A DNA stretch of 64,000 nucleotides from JBMYYR01 sp965243605 (GTDB lineage Bacteria > Bacteroidota > Bacteroidia > Flavobacteriales > CAJXXR01). This document shows, piece after piece, positions 7,969-15,447 of this stretch. Below the pieces are notes generated by a model, which did no database searches, had not been told where the DNA came from, and saw only the letters and a program-made list of their open reading frames with translations. The first letter of the stretch is position 1, and each line of letters starts with the position of its first letter. The stretch covers positions 1-64,000 of the forward strand of contig CBDEVQ010000119.1 in assembly GCA_965243605.1 (NCBI GenBank), written 5' to 3'. The position numbers and the translations under genes are program-made.

Positions 7969-8313
7969 TTAGGCCTCAATAATAGTATAAGACGTTTTAT
8001 TATTAGCTGCTTTAATTTGGTCTTCTGTACATTTTTCAGAATCAAACCAAATTGTAATTTCTTGGGTTTCAATATTCGATTTTTGCTTAATAAATCCATC
8101 CACTTCTTGTAAGCTGTATTCAATCATTTTGGAACAGCAAGATTGAGTGAATTTTTTAAGTTTTTACGTTTGTTTTATTAATGTTTCTTTTTGAGGATTT
8201 AATTGAACTTCTTGTGTTTGCGTTAACTCTTTAGGGCTTGCAAAAGAGGAAAAAGAAAATAATGCAATTGAAACAAATAAAACCTGTTTAATGGTTTGTT
8301 TTAAAGTGATCAT
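7969..8313 (-). pseudogene. Exported HMA-domain (MerP-like) metal-binding protein with in-frame stop
   Basis: The ATG at 8313 overlaps the MerT-like stop as ATGA. The first 49 residues form a signal peptide (VLFVSIALFSFSSFAS) and a Gln/Lys-rich linker. A TAA follows at 8164-8166. The same frame continues past it as KLKKFTQSCCSKMIEYSLQE and on to EKCTEDQIKAANNKTSYTI. This is a heavy-metal-associated fold with a Cys-Cys pair in the metal loop, ending at 7969. Reading through gives about 113 aa, right for an exported MerP-like metallochaperone. An internal ATG at 8127 would lose the Cys pair, so the gene is probably inactive unless the stop is suppressed. Confidence 0.75.
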
Positions 8314-8675
8314 AAGGTTGTGAATTTTGGTGATAATAAAATGAAAAGGGTTAGAATAGCAATGCTCCATAAAAAAGGTTTAGACTGTAGAAATAGAAGA
8401 GTTTTGGACTCCTTTTTCGTTAATGGTACTGATGAATTAGATTCTTCAATAGAACAACATATTTCTACTTTTTTAGGGTAATAAGCCCTATATAAGTTAT
8501 AAGATATAGCAACTAAACTAAAGGCGATTAATTCCGTTTTTATGCTAGATAACCAAATAAGTTGAGAGGCACTAACGCCTAAAAAACCTGCAAAGGCTAT
8601 AAGTGGGCCAATACAACTTGTACACGCTGCCAAGGCAGATAATACTGCTGAAATGGATGAAAATAAGGTTTTCAT
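8310..8675 (-). CDS. MerT-like membrane transport protein
   Basis: The 121-aa protein has three likely membrane helices and two cysteine sites in the places MerT uses for mercuric-ion relay. CTSC lies in the first helix (about residues 18-21) and ICCS lies after the second helix (about residue 73). MerT normally takes Hg(II) from periplasmic MerP across the inner membrane. Here the neighbours are an ArsP-type permease and a thioredoxin-like protein, and no mercuric reductase is present, so the cargo may be another soft metal. It starts 5 bp after the permease stop and overlaps the HMA gene by 4 bp. Confidence 0.7.
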   Translation of the reverse strand: MKTLFSSISAVLSALAACTSCIGPLIAFAGFLGVSASQLIWLSSIKTELIAFSLVAISYNLYRAYYPKKVEICCSIEESNSSVPLTKKESKTLLFLQSKPFLWSIAILTLFILLSPKFTTL

Positions 8676-8680
8676 GAAAT

Positions 8681-9655
8681 TTAAAATATAAGGTTAAAGA
8701 TGTATCCAGATATTATCATTCCGATACCAATGGTGGTGAAAAAGGCTATGATTAATTTTTTTTGCATCACCTTTTTTAGGAGCAAGGCCTCGGGTAGAGA
8801 TAAACCTATAGATCCCATCATAAAAGCAATAGCGGTTCCTAATGGAACACCTTTGTCTACCAAAGATTCTAAAATTGGTAATACACCTACAGCATCAATA
8901 TAAAGAGGTATAGATAATATTACGGCAATGGGTACAGCTAATGGATTAGATTTAGATATATAAGTTTCGAAAAAGGATTGTGGAACATAATCATGTATAA
9001 ATGACCCTATAGCTAGTCCAATAAAAATATAAGGAATTAACTTTTTTAAAGTAATTAAGGCTTCACGGTTCACCTCGGGCAATCGTGCTTTTAATGATCG
9101 AGTGTCTTTGGTTGTTTTATGTTGGTTGGATTCAAGGTTTTTTATCCAATCGGCAACATACTTTGCCATTCCTAATTTATCTAAAACAATACCTCCAAGA
9201 ACACCCAACACAATCCCTGAAATAATATATATTAATGTTATTTTCCAACCGTAGGATACCCAAAAAATAGCAATGGCAATTTCGTTTACTAGAGGAGAGG
9301 TTATGAGGAATGAAAGTGCTATTCCTAAAGGTATTCTGGCTTGCATCATTCCAACAAAAAGGGGAATAGATGAACAAGAACAGAAAGGCGTTATTGCACC
9401 TAAAAGTGAGGCGAATAGGTTACCAATACCTGATTTTTTATTTTTTTCGAGATAAACCCTAATTCTATCCATTGGCATATAGCTTGTAACTATACCCATT
9501 AAATAGGTAACACAAACGACAAGGATAACAATTTCAGTAAAACCAATGATGAAATAATGTAAGGCTGATCCGAATACATCAGCCTCTGTAAATTTTAAAA
9601 CATCATAAACCAAATAATCTGCAATTGCAGATAGAAATGAAGTTAATGTTTTCAT
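8681..9655 (-). CDS. ArsP/YraQ-type permease
   Basis: The 324-aa polytopic membrane protein belongs to the permease family that includes the organoarsenical exporter ArsP and the SO_0444-type Cu/Zn efflux proteins. Its signature is GAITPFCSCSSIPLFVGM (about residues 87-104), with the Cys-Ser-Cys metal site, followed by FLITSPLVNEIA. The second half repeats the architecture (IPLYIDAVGVLPIL, FMMGSIGLSLPEALLL). About eight helices are apparent, with a charged cytoplasmic loop in the middle. It lies 1 bp from the thioredoxin-like gene. The substrate cannot be read from sequence; soft metal or metalloid efflux is the family expectation. Confidence 0.8.
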   Translation of the reverse strand: MKTLTSFLSAIADYLVYDVLKFTEADVFGSALHYFIIGFTEIVILVVCVTYLMGIVTSYMPMDRIRVYLEKNKKSGIGNLFASLLGAITPFCSCSSIPLFVGMMQARIPLGIALSFLITSPLVNEIAIAIFWVSYGWKITLIYIISGIVLGVLGGIVLDKLGMAKYVADWIKNLESNQHKTTKDTRSLKARLPEVNREALITLKKLIPYIFIGLAIGSFIHDYVPQSFFETYISKSNPLAVPIAVILSIPLYIDAVGVLPILESLVDKGVPLGTAIAFMMGSIGLSLPEALLLKKVMQKKLIIAFFTTIGIGMIISGYIFNLIF

Positions 9656-9656
9656 A

Positions 9657-9902
9657 TCAATTCGATTTTAAGATGGAAATGAGTTTATCATTCGATTGGT
9701 AACGCCTATAATCGTATACCTGACCATCAATAACTAAGGAAGGGAATGTCATAGTCCCATAGACCATAGTATCTTTAAGATCTGAAAATTCTTCAATACA
9801 TAAGTCTAACTCATTTTCCTGAGCTAAAGATTCTAATTGAATTTTTATTGGTGAGTTTTTCCCACAACAGGAAGCATGTAATATTTTTACTTCAGTACAC
9901 AT
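9657..9902 (-). CDS. Small thioredoxin-fold protein
   Basis: The 81-aa protein begins MCTEVKILHASCCGKNSPIKI and has the thioredoxin/glutaredoxin cis-proline region TMTFPSLVIDG near residue 50. Cysteines at positions 2, 12 and 13 replace the usual CxxC. Small proteins of this kind commonly sit next to ArsP-type permeases and may pass electrons or metal to them. It is the first gene after the sigma factor, 121 bp downstream, and is tightly linked to the permease (1 bp). A redox or metal-delivery role is inferred. Confidence 0.7.
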   Translation of the reverse strand: MCTEVKILHASCCGKNSPIKIQLESLAQENELDLCIEEFSDLKDTMVYGTMTFPSLVIDGQVYDYRRYQSNDKLISILKSN

Positions 9903-9948
9903 AATGTTTCTTTTTAAAGTTGAACGTTATAGTGAAGACTGAAGAAGG

Positions 9949-9962
9949 GTGTCAAAAGACAC
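9949..9962. promoter_or_regulatory. Inverted repeat before the permease operon
   Basis: GTGTC-AAAA-GACAC lies 47 bp upstream of the thioredoxin-like gene, in the only sizeable gap between it and the sigma-factor gene. The position suits an operator or part of an ECF-type promoter. No TAnnTTTG box is present nearby, which would fit recognition by the adjacent SigZ-like factor and not the housekeeping sigma. The assignment is positional only. Confidence 0.35.
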
Positions 9963-10023
9963 ACGTTTTTGGAATTATTTATAAAATAAAATTATGAACA
10001 GTTGTTTTTCAGTATTTTATCAT

Positions 10024-10599
10024 CTATTTTTTTTTGATTTCATGAAGTGGTGTGCAGTCGGGTTTAATGGTACAACCTATGAGTTGTCCATCCTTATTAT
10101 ATTCTAGATTACAACATTCTGCGAAAAGAGCTCTTAATTTTAAACGACCGCGTTGAATCCTCATTTTTGTTGCTGATAAGCTTAAGTTGAGAATGTTTGC
10201 AATTTCTTGTTGAGGTATTTTATCAATGTCACTTTTTTCTAAAGCCACAGAAAATTGCTCAGGGAGTAAACGAATCATTGGTACAATATAATCCGAGGTG
10301 ATAAGTTCTGGCAATTGCTCTGTGGAACCTAATTCAAAAAGAAGGTCATTAGATGTGGTTTGTTCTAATGCGTTGGCTTTGTGATAATCTGCAATGCAAT
10401 TTCTGCTCACTTGAAAAAGCCAAGCTTTAATATTGTTAATTTCGGTGTCTTTATGGTAGGATTCAACCAATTTAATCATAACATTTTGTACAATATCTTC
10501 AGAGATCGATTTATCCTTTGTTTTACTAAAGATATAGGTTTTCAGGTAATCGTAAAATTCCTGAATTATCTCGTTAATATTACAGCATTCTTGTTTCAT
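10024..10599 (-). CDS. sigZ: SigZ-like RNA polymerase sigma factor
   Basis: The 191-aa protein has sigma region 2 (DIVQNVMIKLVESYHKD through NNIKAWLFQVSRNCIADYHK) and region 4 (IPQQEIANILNLSLSATKMRIQRGRLKLR). It starts at the ATG at 10599; the longer in-frame extension is low-complexity and lacks family support. It has six cysteines besides one in region 2: MKQECCN at the N-terminus and ECCN plus two more Cys (IGC, PDC) in the tail. Such a cysteine tail recalls SigZ-type factors. With no anti-sigma gene beside it, direct metal or redox sensing is conceivable. It precedes the metal operon on the same strand and probably controls it. Confidence 0.75.
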   Translation of the reverse strand: MKQECCNINEIIQEFYDYLKTYIFSKTKDKSISEDIVQNVMIKLVESYHKDTEINNIKAWLFQVSRNCIADYHKANALEQTTSNDLLFELGSTEQLPELITSDYIVPMIRLLPEQFSVALEKSDIDKIPQQEIANILNLSLSATKMRIQRGRLKLRALFAECCNLEYNKDGQLIGCTIKPDCTPLHEIKKK

Positions 10600-10708
10600 G
10601 TTGAGATGAGTTGGTTTTGTAAAGATACAAGGTATAATGTAAAATAATATACAAAAAAAAGGATTCGATATAGATCGAACCCTTTTGTAATTGTATAATG
10701 AATTGTAA

Positions 10709-11983
10709 TTATTTAGCAGGAAGAAGTTTAGTACTAACCTCTCCAAATCCAATTCTATAATCAGTGTTTTTACACCAAGCTTTCATAATAATACGGTCAC
10801 CATCTTCAATAAACGTACGTTCTTCACCAGAAGGAAGTGCAATTTTCTTAGATCCAGCCCATGATAACTCTAATAAAGAACCGTAAGCAGATTCATCGTT
10901 ACCAGAAATTGTTCCAGAAGCCATCATATCACCAGCATTAATGTTACATCCATTAACTGTATGGTGTGCCAATTGCTGATTCATGTTCCAGTACATATAC
11001 TTATAGTTAGAATCTGAAATTGTATGTGGCTCAGCCATTTTTTCACTTTGCATTTGAACTTGTAAGTTAATGTCGATGTTTTTATCACCTTCATACTTTA
11101 AGTAATCAAATACGGCTGGCTCTTGTACTTCACCTTCACAACGGAATGGCTCTAAAGCATCTAAAGTAACAATCCATGCCGACATAGACGACGCGAAGTT
11201 TTTACCTAAGAATGGTCCTAATGGTACATATTCCCATGCTTGAATGTCTCTTGCAGACCAATCATTAAAAATACACATACCAAAGATATAGTCATCAGCC
11301 TCAGTTACCGAAATAGAATCACCTAATGGTTTACCTTGTCCAGTAATAAATGCCATTTCTAATTCAAAATCCATACGGATAGAAGCACCAAATGAAGGAA
11401 CAGCAGCATCTTTAGCTTTACGTTGTCCTTTTGGACGGTGAATATCTTGTCCAGATAAAATTATTGAACTTGCACGACCATGATAACCTACAGGTATATA
11501 TAACCAGTTTGGCATAATGGCATTGTTAGGATCTCTAAACATACACCCAACATTATAAGCGTGTTGACGTGAAGAGTAGAAATCTGTATAATCTCCGATA
11601 GAAACTGGCATATGTAATTCTACATCTTTAAGATCTGTTAGAATTAATGCTTTATGTTCTTCGTTGTTTTGAAGTGTAGTGTTTGAAACATCAAAAATTT
11701 CAGCGATACGATTTCTTACGGCTCTCCAAATGGCTTTGTTAAGCTCTAAAAAAGGGTTTAAAGTATCGTGAGCGAATACATTTTCAGGAAGATCTATTCC
11801 TTCAAAATATCCTAATTCTTGCATTGTATCAAGATTGATCACGGTTTGACCAATACGACTTGCACAGTATATAGGTTTATCTTCTATAGACACGGCTGAG
11901 AATGGAATATTCTGAATCGGGAAGTCTGAATTCTCCTTAACAGATATCCATGATTTTCTATTTGGATTATTTGCTGTAATCAT
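10709..11983 (-). CDS. fahA: Fumarylacetoacetase
   Basis: It catalyses the last step of tyrosine degradation, hydrolysing fumarylacetoacetate to fumarate and acetoacetate. From the ATG at 11983 (MITANNPNRKSW) the 424-aa length equals that of animal and bacterial FAH. Seen in order: the N-terminal SH3-like domain, YTDFYSSRQHAYNVGCMFR with the metal Asp and catalytic His, and YHGRASSI. Further on come DFELEMAFITGQGKPLG with the two metal Glu, and NDWSARDIQAWEYVPLGPFLGKNFA. It is divergent from glyA with 93 bp between the starts. No other tyrosine-catabolism gene is in the window. Confidence 0.97.
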   Translation of the reverse strand: MITANNPNRKSWISVKENSDFPIQNIPFSAVSIEDKPIYCASRIGQTVINLDTMQELGYFEGIDLPENVFAHDTLNPFLELNKAIWRAVRNRIAEIFDVSNTTLQNNEEHKALILTDLKDVELHMPVSIGDYTDFYSSRQHAYNVGCMFRDPNNAIMPNWLYIPVGYHGRASSIILSGQDIHRPKGQRKAKDAAVPSFGASIRMDFELEMAFITGQGKPLGDSISVTEADDYIFGMCIFNDWSARDIQAWEYVPLGPFLGKNFASSMSAWIVTLDALEPFRCEGEVQEPAVFDYLKYEGDKNIDINLQVQMQSEKMAEPHTISDSNYKYMYWNMNQQLAHHTVNGCNINAGDMMASGTISGNDESAYGSLLELSWAGSKKIALPSGEERTFIEDGDRIIMKAWCKNTDYRIGFGEVSTKLLPAK

Positions 11984-12030
11984 CTTTAAAAATTTTATCC
12001 AAAAATAGCTAAATATTTGAAAACCTAAAT

Positions 12031-12038
12031 TAAATTTG
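12031..12038 (+). promoter_or_regulatory. Probable -7 box of glyA
   Basis: TAAATTTG matches the Bacteroidetes TAnnTTTG element, 38 bp before the glyA start. No TTTG stands at the ideal distance upstream, so only the -7 element is proposed. Confidence 0.45.
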
Positions 12039-12076
12039 TACAGATTTAAGTTTTCCAATCGCATAAAAAAAGAGCT

Positions 12077-13348
12077 ATGCAAAAAGATACACAGATCTTT
12101 GATTTAATCGAAGAAGAATTTGAAAGACAACGTTACGGAATTGAGCTAATTGCTTCAGAGAATTTTGTAAGTGATGGAGTAATGAAAGCAATGGGTTCTT
12201 GTTTAACAAATAAGTATGCCGAAGGGTATCCAGGTAAGCGTTACTATGGAGGATGTGAAGTTGTTGATGTTGTAGAAAACATTGCTATCGATCGATTAAA
12301 ATCTCTTTTTGGAGTTGAATATGCTAATGTTCAGCCGCATTCAGGGTCACAAGCCAATGCCGCAGTTTACTTAGCGTGTTTAAAACCTGGTGATAAAATT
12401 ATGGGATTCGACTTATCTCATGGTGGACACTTAACACACGGATCTCCTGTAAATTTTTCTGGTAAAACGTATCAAACATGTTTTTATGGTGTTGATAAAG
12501 AAACTGGATTAATTGATTATGATGCCATGGAAGTAACAGCTTTGGAAGAGAAGCCAAATCTAATTGTTTGTGGAGCTTCTGCCTATTCAAGAGATATCGA
12601 TTATGCTCGTTTTAGAGCTGTAGCTGATAAAGTTGGTGCAATTTTAATGGCAGATATTTCACACCCAGCAGGTTTAATTGCTAAGGGGTTACTAAATGAT
12701 CCAGTACCACATTGTCATATTATTACAAGTACAACGCATAAAACCTTAAGAGGACCAAGAGGTGGAATTATCATGGTTGGAAAAGATTTTGATAATCCAT
12801 GGGGTTTAAAAACACCAAAAGGAACGGTTCGTAAAATGTCTGCATTATTAAATTCGGCTGTATTCCCAGGAATGCAAGGTGGACCTTTAGAGCATGTAAT
12901 TGCAGCTAAAGCAGTAGCATTTGGTGAAGCGTTAGAAGATAATTACTTCCAATATATGCTTCAGGTGCAAAAAAATACGCAAGCTTTTGCAGCGGCATTA
13001 AATAACAAAGGTTATAACATTATTAGTGGAGGTTCTGATAATCACTGTTTATTAATTGATTTAAGAAACAAAGATATTACTGGTAAGGACGCTGAAAATG
13101 CACTTGTAAAAGCAGATATTACAGTGAACAAGAATATGGTTCCTTTTGATACACAATCACCTTTTGTTACTTCGGGAATACGAGTTGGTACAGCTGCTGT
13201 AACTACACGTGGACTAAAAGAAGAGGATATGGTGAAGATTGTTGAATTTGTTGATCGTGTCTTAATGAATTATCAAGATGAAAATGTTCTTGAAGATGTA
13301 GCTGAAGAAATTAATTCATGGATGGGAGCATTTCCATTGTTTGAATAG
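12077..13348 (+). CDS. glyA: Serine hydroxymethyltransferase
   Basis: This PLP enzyme interconverts serine and glycine with tetrahydrofolate, feeding one-carbon units to purine, thymidylate and methionine synthesis. The 423-aa chain contains GIELIASENFVS, KYAEGYPGKRYYGGCEVVD and NVQPHSGSQANAAVY. The PLP lysine lies in TSTTHKTLRGPRGG (about residue 229). The C-terminal GIRVGTAAVTTRGLKEEDM is also intact. It stands alone with its own terminator downstream. The formate-THF ligase at 25620 is the other folate C1 enzyme in this window. Confidence 0.98.
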   Translation: MQKDTQIFDLIEEEFERQRYGIELIASENFVSDGVMKAMGSCLTNKYAEGYPGKRYYGGCEVVDVVENIAIDRLKSLFGVEYANVQPHSGSQANAAVYLACLKPGDKIMGFDLSHGGHLTHGSPVNFSGKTYQTCFYGVDKETGLIDYDAMEVTALEEKPNLIVCGASAYSRDIDYARFRAVADKVGAILMADISHPAGLIAKGLLNDPVPHCHIITSTTHKTLRGPRGGIIMVGKDFDNPWGLKTPKGTVRKMSALLNSAVFPGMQGGPLEHVIAAKAVAFGEALEDNYFQYMLQVQKNTQAFAAALNNKGYNIISGGSDNHCLLIDLRNKDITGKDAENALVKADITVNKNMVPFDTQSPFVTSGIRVGTAAVTTRGLKEEDMVKIVEFVDRVLMNYQDENVLEDVAEEINSWMGAFPLFE

Positions 13349-13365
13349 GTATATATTAAGTACAT

Positions 13366-13412
13366 AAAAAATGTCCTAATCTATTTATTATAGATTAGGA
13401 CATTTTTTTTTT
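13366..13412. terminator. Intrinsic terminator after glyA
   Basis: A 13-bp stem ATGTCCTAATCTA / TAGATTAGGACAT (13371-13403) is flanked by A and T runs. It terminates glyA on the plus strand and can also serve the converging HTH gene. Confidence 0.85.
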
Positions 13413-13456
13413 GTTAAGATCTAAAAAAAAGATTTGAGGAGTGTTATTAGATCGTT

Positions 13457-13888
13457 TTAAGGTTTAGCATTTTCCTTGTCCTTATTAAACTTATAAGACA
13501 TTAATCCTTGTTGTCTCATTTTGTGAATTTGTGTTTTTAAGGCCGAAGTTGAAATACCAATTTCTTGAGCAATTTCACTATAACGCATCGATTTGAAATT
13601 TTCAATTACAAATTGACGTTCTTGAGGACTAAGAACTTTACGTTTTTTATTTAAGTCAAGTTTTCTAACAACTTCATAAACCGAACTAATAGATCTTTTT
13701 AAGTCAGCTGCAATATCACAAGTTTTTTTTGATGAGTAGTGCGCTTTAATGTATTCAAGCTCGTGTTCTTTCCAAGGACCATGAACTTTGAATTGAGTAA
13801 GTAGCCCCATAATTGAGTCTAACTTACGCTCGATACCCGACAGTCGTTCCTCTAGAACCACGGGATCGTAGGTTGAATTTTCCTTCAT
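13457..13888 (-). CDS. Putative DNA-binding protein with two helix-turn-helix segments
   Basis: The 143-aa protein starts at the ATG at 13888 (MKENSTYDPVVL). A short coiled-coil-like stretch (LEERLSGIERKLDSIMGLLTQF) comes first. Two repeated HTH-like units follow: WKEHELEYIKAHYSSKKTCDIAADLKRS, then SPQERQFVIENFKSMRYSEIAQEIGIS. Both resemble SANT/Myb or GcrA-type DNA-binding folds. The C-terminus is basic. It is a conserved-looking hypothetical regulator with no known target, facing glyA and preceded by a long AT-rich gap. Function is unassigned beyond probable DNA binding. Confidence 0.6.
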   Translation of the reverse strand: MKENSTYDPVVLEERLSGIERKLDSIMGLLTQFKVHGPWKEHELEYIKAHYSSKKTCDIAADLKRSISSVYEVVRKLDLNKKRKVLSPQERQFVIENFKSMRYSEIAQEIGISTSALKTQIHKMRQQGLMSYKFNKDKENAKP

Positions 13889-14311
13889 AACTTTAAGGTT
13901 TATTTTGTTGGGGTACTTCAAAGTTCTTAATAGAATTGTACAAAACCAAAAAAACAACCATGTATTTTTGGTTTTCAGTCGTCTTTTTTTTCAATTATTA
14001 ACCGAAAATTATGCTTTAAAAAGGTAATTATATATTTTTGATATTTAAGCTTTTATGTAATATTTGAAATTTCATATAGGTGTTTTTTATTTTTGAACAA
14101 CTCATGGTTTAGAGTGTACTATTTGTTTTTATTGATTTTACGATTTATTTACGTGCATTGTAAAAAAGATATTTTTACTAAATATTAAATGATGTTTTTA
14201 GAATTAATTGTTAAAATTTTCTTTCTGTTAGAGAGATCTTAAAGAAAAGGGTACATAATTGTTTTATTTGGGGAAAAATCAGAATATATTTGTGTTTTAC
14301 TCTGAAATGAT
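13889..14311. other. AT-rich 423-bp intergenic region
   Basis: It lies between the divergent HTH gene and the phosphoribosyltransferase gene. It is very AT-rich, with several poly-T runs and no open frame of note. No strong hairpin or TAnnTTTG/TTTG promoter pair is evident. It must hold the promoters of both neighbours and is long enough for HTH-protein binding sites or a small RNA, but I see nothing specific. Confidence 0.5.
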
Positions 14312-14812
14312 ATGATGCAGACAACAATATTAGAACATAAGGAAATTGTAAATAAGCTTCAGCGTATTGCTTGGCAAATTTTTGAAGCGAATTATAAAGA
14401 GGAAGAAATCATATTAGCCGGAATAAAGGGGAATGGATTTGTATTGGCAAAATTGATTGCAAATACACTGAGAGAAATATCTTCAATTAATATATTGGTA
14501 ACAGAATTAGTTGTTGATAAAGCTGCTCCGTTTGACCATGGAATAACAACAGATTTAGAGGTGACAGACTTTAGTAATAAGGTTGTCATATTAATTGATG
14601 ATGTTATCAATTCTGGTAAGACTATGATGTATGGTCTAAAATATTTTTTAGAAGGTCCTTTAAAGAAATTAAATACAGCAGTACTTGTTGATAGAAATCA
14701 TAACCGTTTTCCTATCCGTGCAGATTTTACAGGAATGCGTTTAAGTACTAGTTCTCAGGAGCACGTTAAAGTAACGCTTAGTCCTAATGCATTTCAAGCG
14801 GTATTACATTAA
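14312..14812 (+). CDS. PyrR-like phosphoribosyltransferase family protein
   Basis: The 166-aa type I phosphoribosyltransferase fold has the PRPP-binding loop VVILIDDVINSGKTMMYGL near residue 90-108. An upstream ILAGIKGNGFVLAKLIA resembles the PyrR/UPRT pyrophosphate loop. A true pyrR sits at 22151-22696, so this is a second, more divergent copy and probably not the pyrimidine regulator. It begins a three-gene operon with TatD-like and TcdA proteins (overlapping starts and stops). The base it acts on is unknown; PRTase activity is the family expectation. Confidence 0.75.
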   Translation: MMQTTILEHKEIVNKLQRIAWQIFEANYKEEEIILAGIKGNGFVLAKLIANTLREISSINILVTELVVDKAAPFDHGITTDLEVTDFSNKVVILIDDVINSGKTMMYGLKYFLEGPLKKLNTAVLVDRNHNRFPIRADFTGMRLSTSSQEHVKVTLSPNAFQAVLH

Positions 14813-15447
14813 TGAATCTTATGTACGATGTACATAGTCACAATTTACAATTTGTAAATGGTGTTTTTTGTGTACAGCAATTAAGTATTAAAGATCAACA
14901 ACCACTTTTCCCATTCTCAATTTCAATTCACCCTTGGGATATTGATAAGGGAGATTGTGTAAAGGATATAGAACCATTTCTCTCAAATACGAATTGTATT
15001 GCTATAGGAGAAACAGGTTTAGATAAGTTATACCCTAATATAGGTAAACAAAAAGAGGTTTTTATAGAACATATTTTATTAGCAAAAAAATATAAAAAAC
15101 CTTTGATCATACATTGTGTTAAGGCCTTTGAAGAATGCATGGCCCTATTGCAAGAATACAAATTTACACATGGTGTTCTTTTTCATGGATTTAACAAACA
15201 TGAAAATTTAGCCAAGCAAATCATAAAAAAAGGATATTATATTAGCATTGGTTCTTTTTTTTTAAAAGAAAATCCTAATTTCGAGCGCTTTTTAATAGAA
15301 ATGGATTTCTATAATATATTGTTTGAGACCGATAACAATTCCGAAATAGAAATTCTAGATCTTTATACTAAAGCAAAACATATCCACCCTACATTGGATA
15401 TAGTAAAAACTATTACAGAAACCTTTAACAACTGGAAAGAAAAATGA
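14812..15447 (+). CDS. TatD-family metal-dependent hydrolase
   Basis: The 211-aa TIM-barrel amidohydrolase starts with the metal-binding YDVHSHN. Other metal and active-site motifs are AIGETGLDKLYPN, KPLIIHCVKAFEE, GVLFHGFNK and LFETDNN. TatD relatives are Mg-dependent DNases and D-aminoacyl-tRNA or RNA quality-control enzymes. At 211 aa this is a compact member, shorter than E. coli TatD (about 260). Its start codon overlaps the upstream stop (TAATG) and its end overlaps tcdA by 4 bp, so the three proteins are co-translated. Confidence 0.85.
   Translation: MNLMYDVHSHNLQFVNGVFCVQQLSIKDQQPLFPFSISIHPWDIDKGDCVKDIEPFLSNTNCIAIGETGLDKLYPNIGKQKEVFIEHILLAKKYKKPLIIHCVKAFEECMALLQEYKFTHGVLFHGFNKHENLAKQIIKKGYYISIGSFFLKENPNFERFLIEMDFYNILFETDNNSEIEILDLYTKAKHIHPTLDIVKTITETFNNWKEK

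Noticed and set aside
7923..8123. A 66-codon frame covering the IS right end and the HMA gene
   Set aside because: It is out of frame with the HMA domain, whose reading continues clearly through this region, and it runs across the IS boundary.
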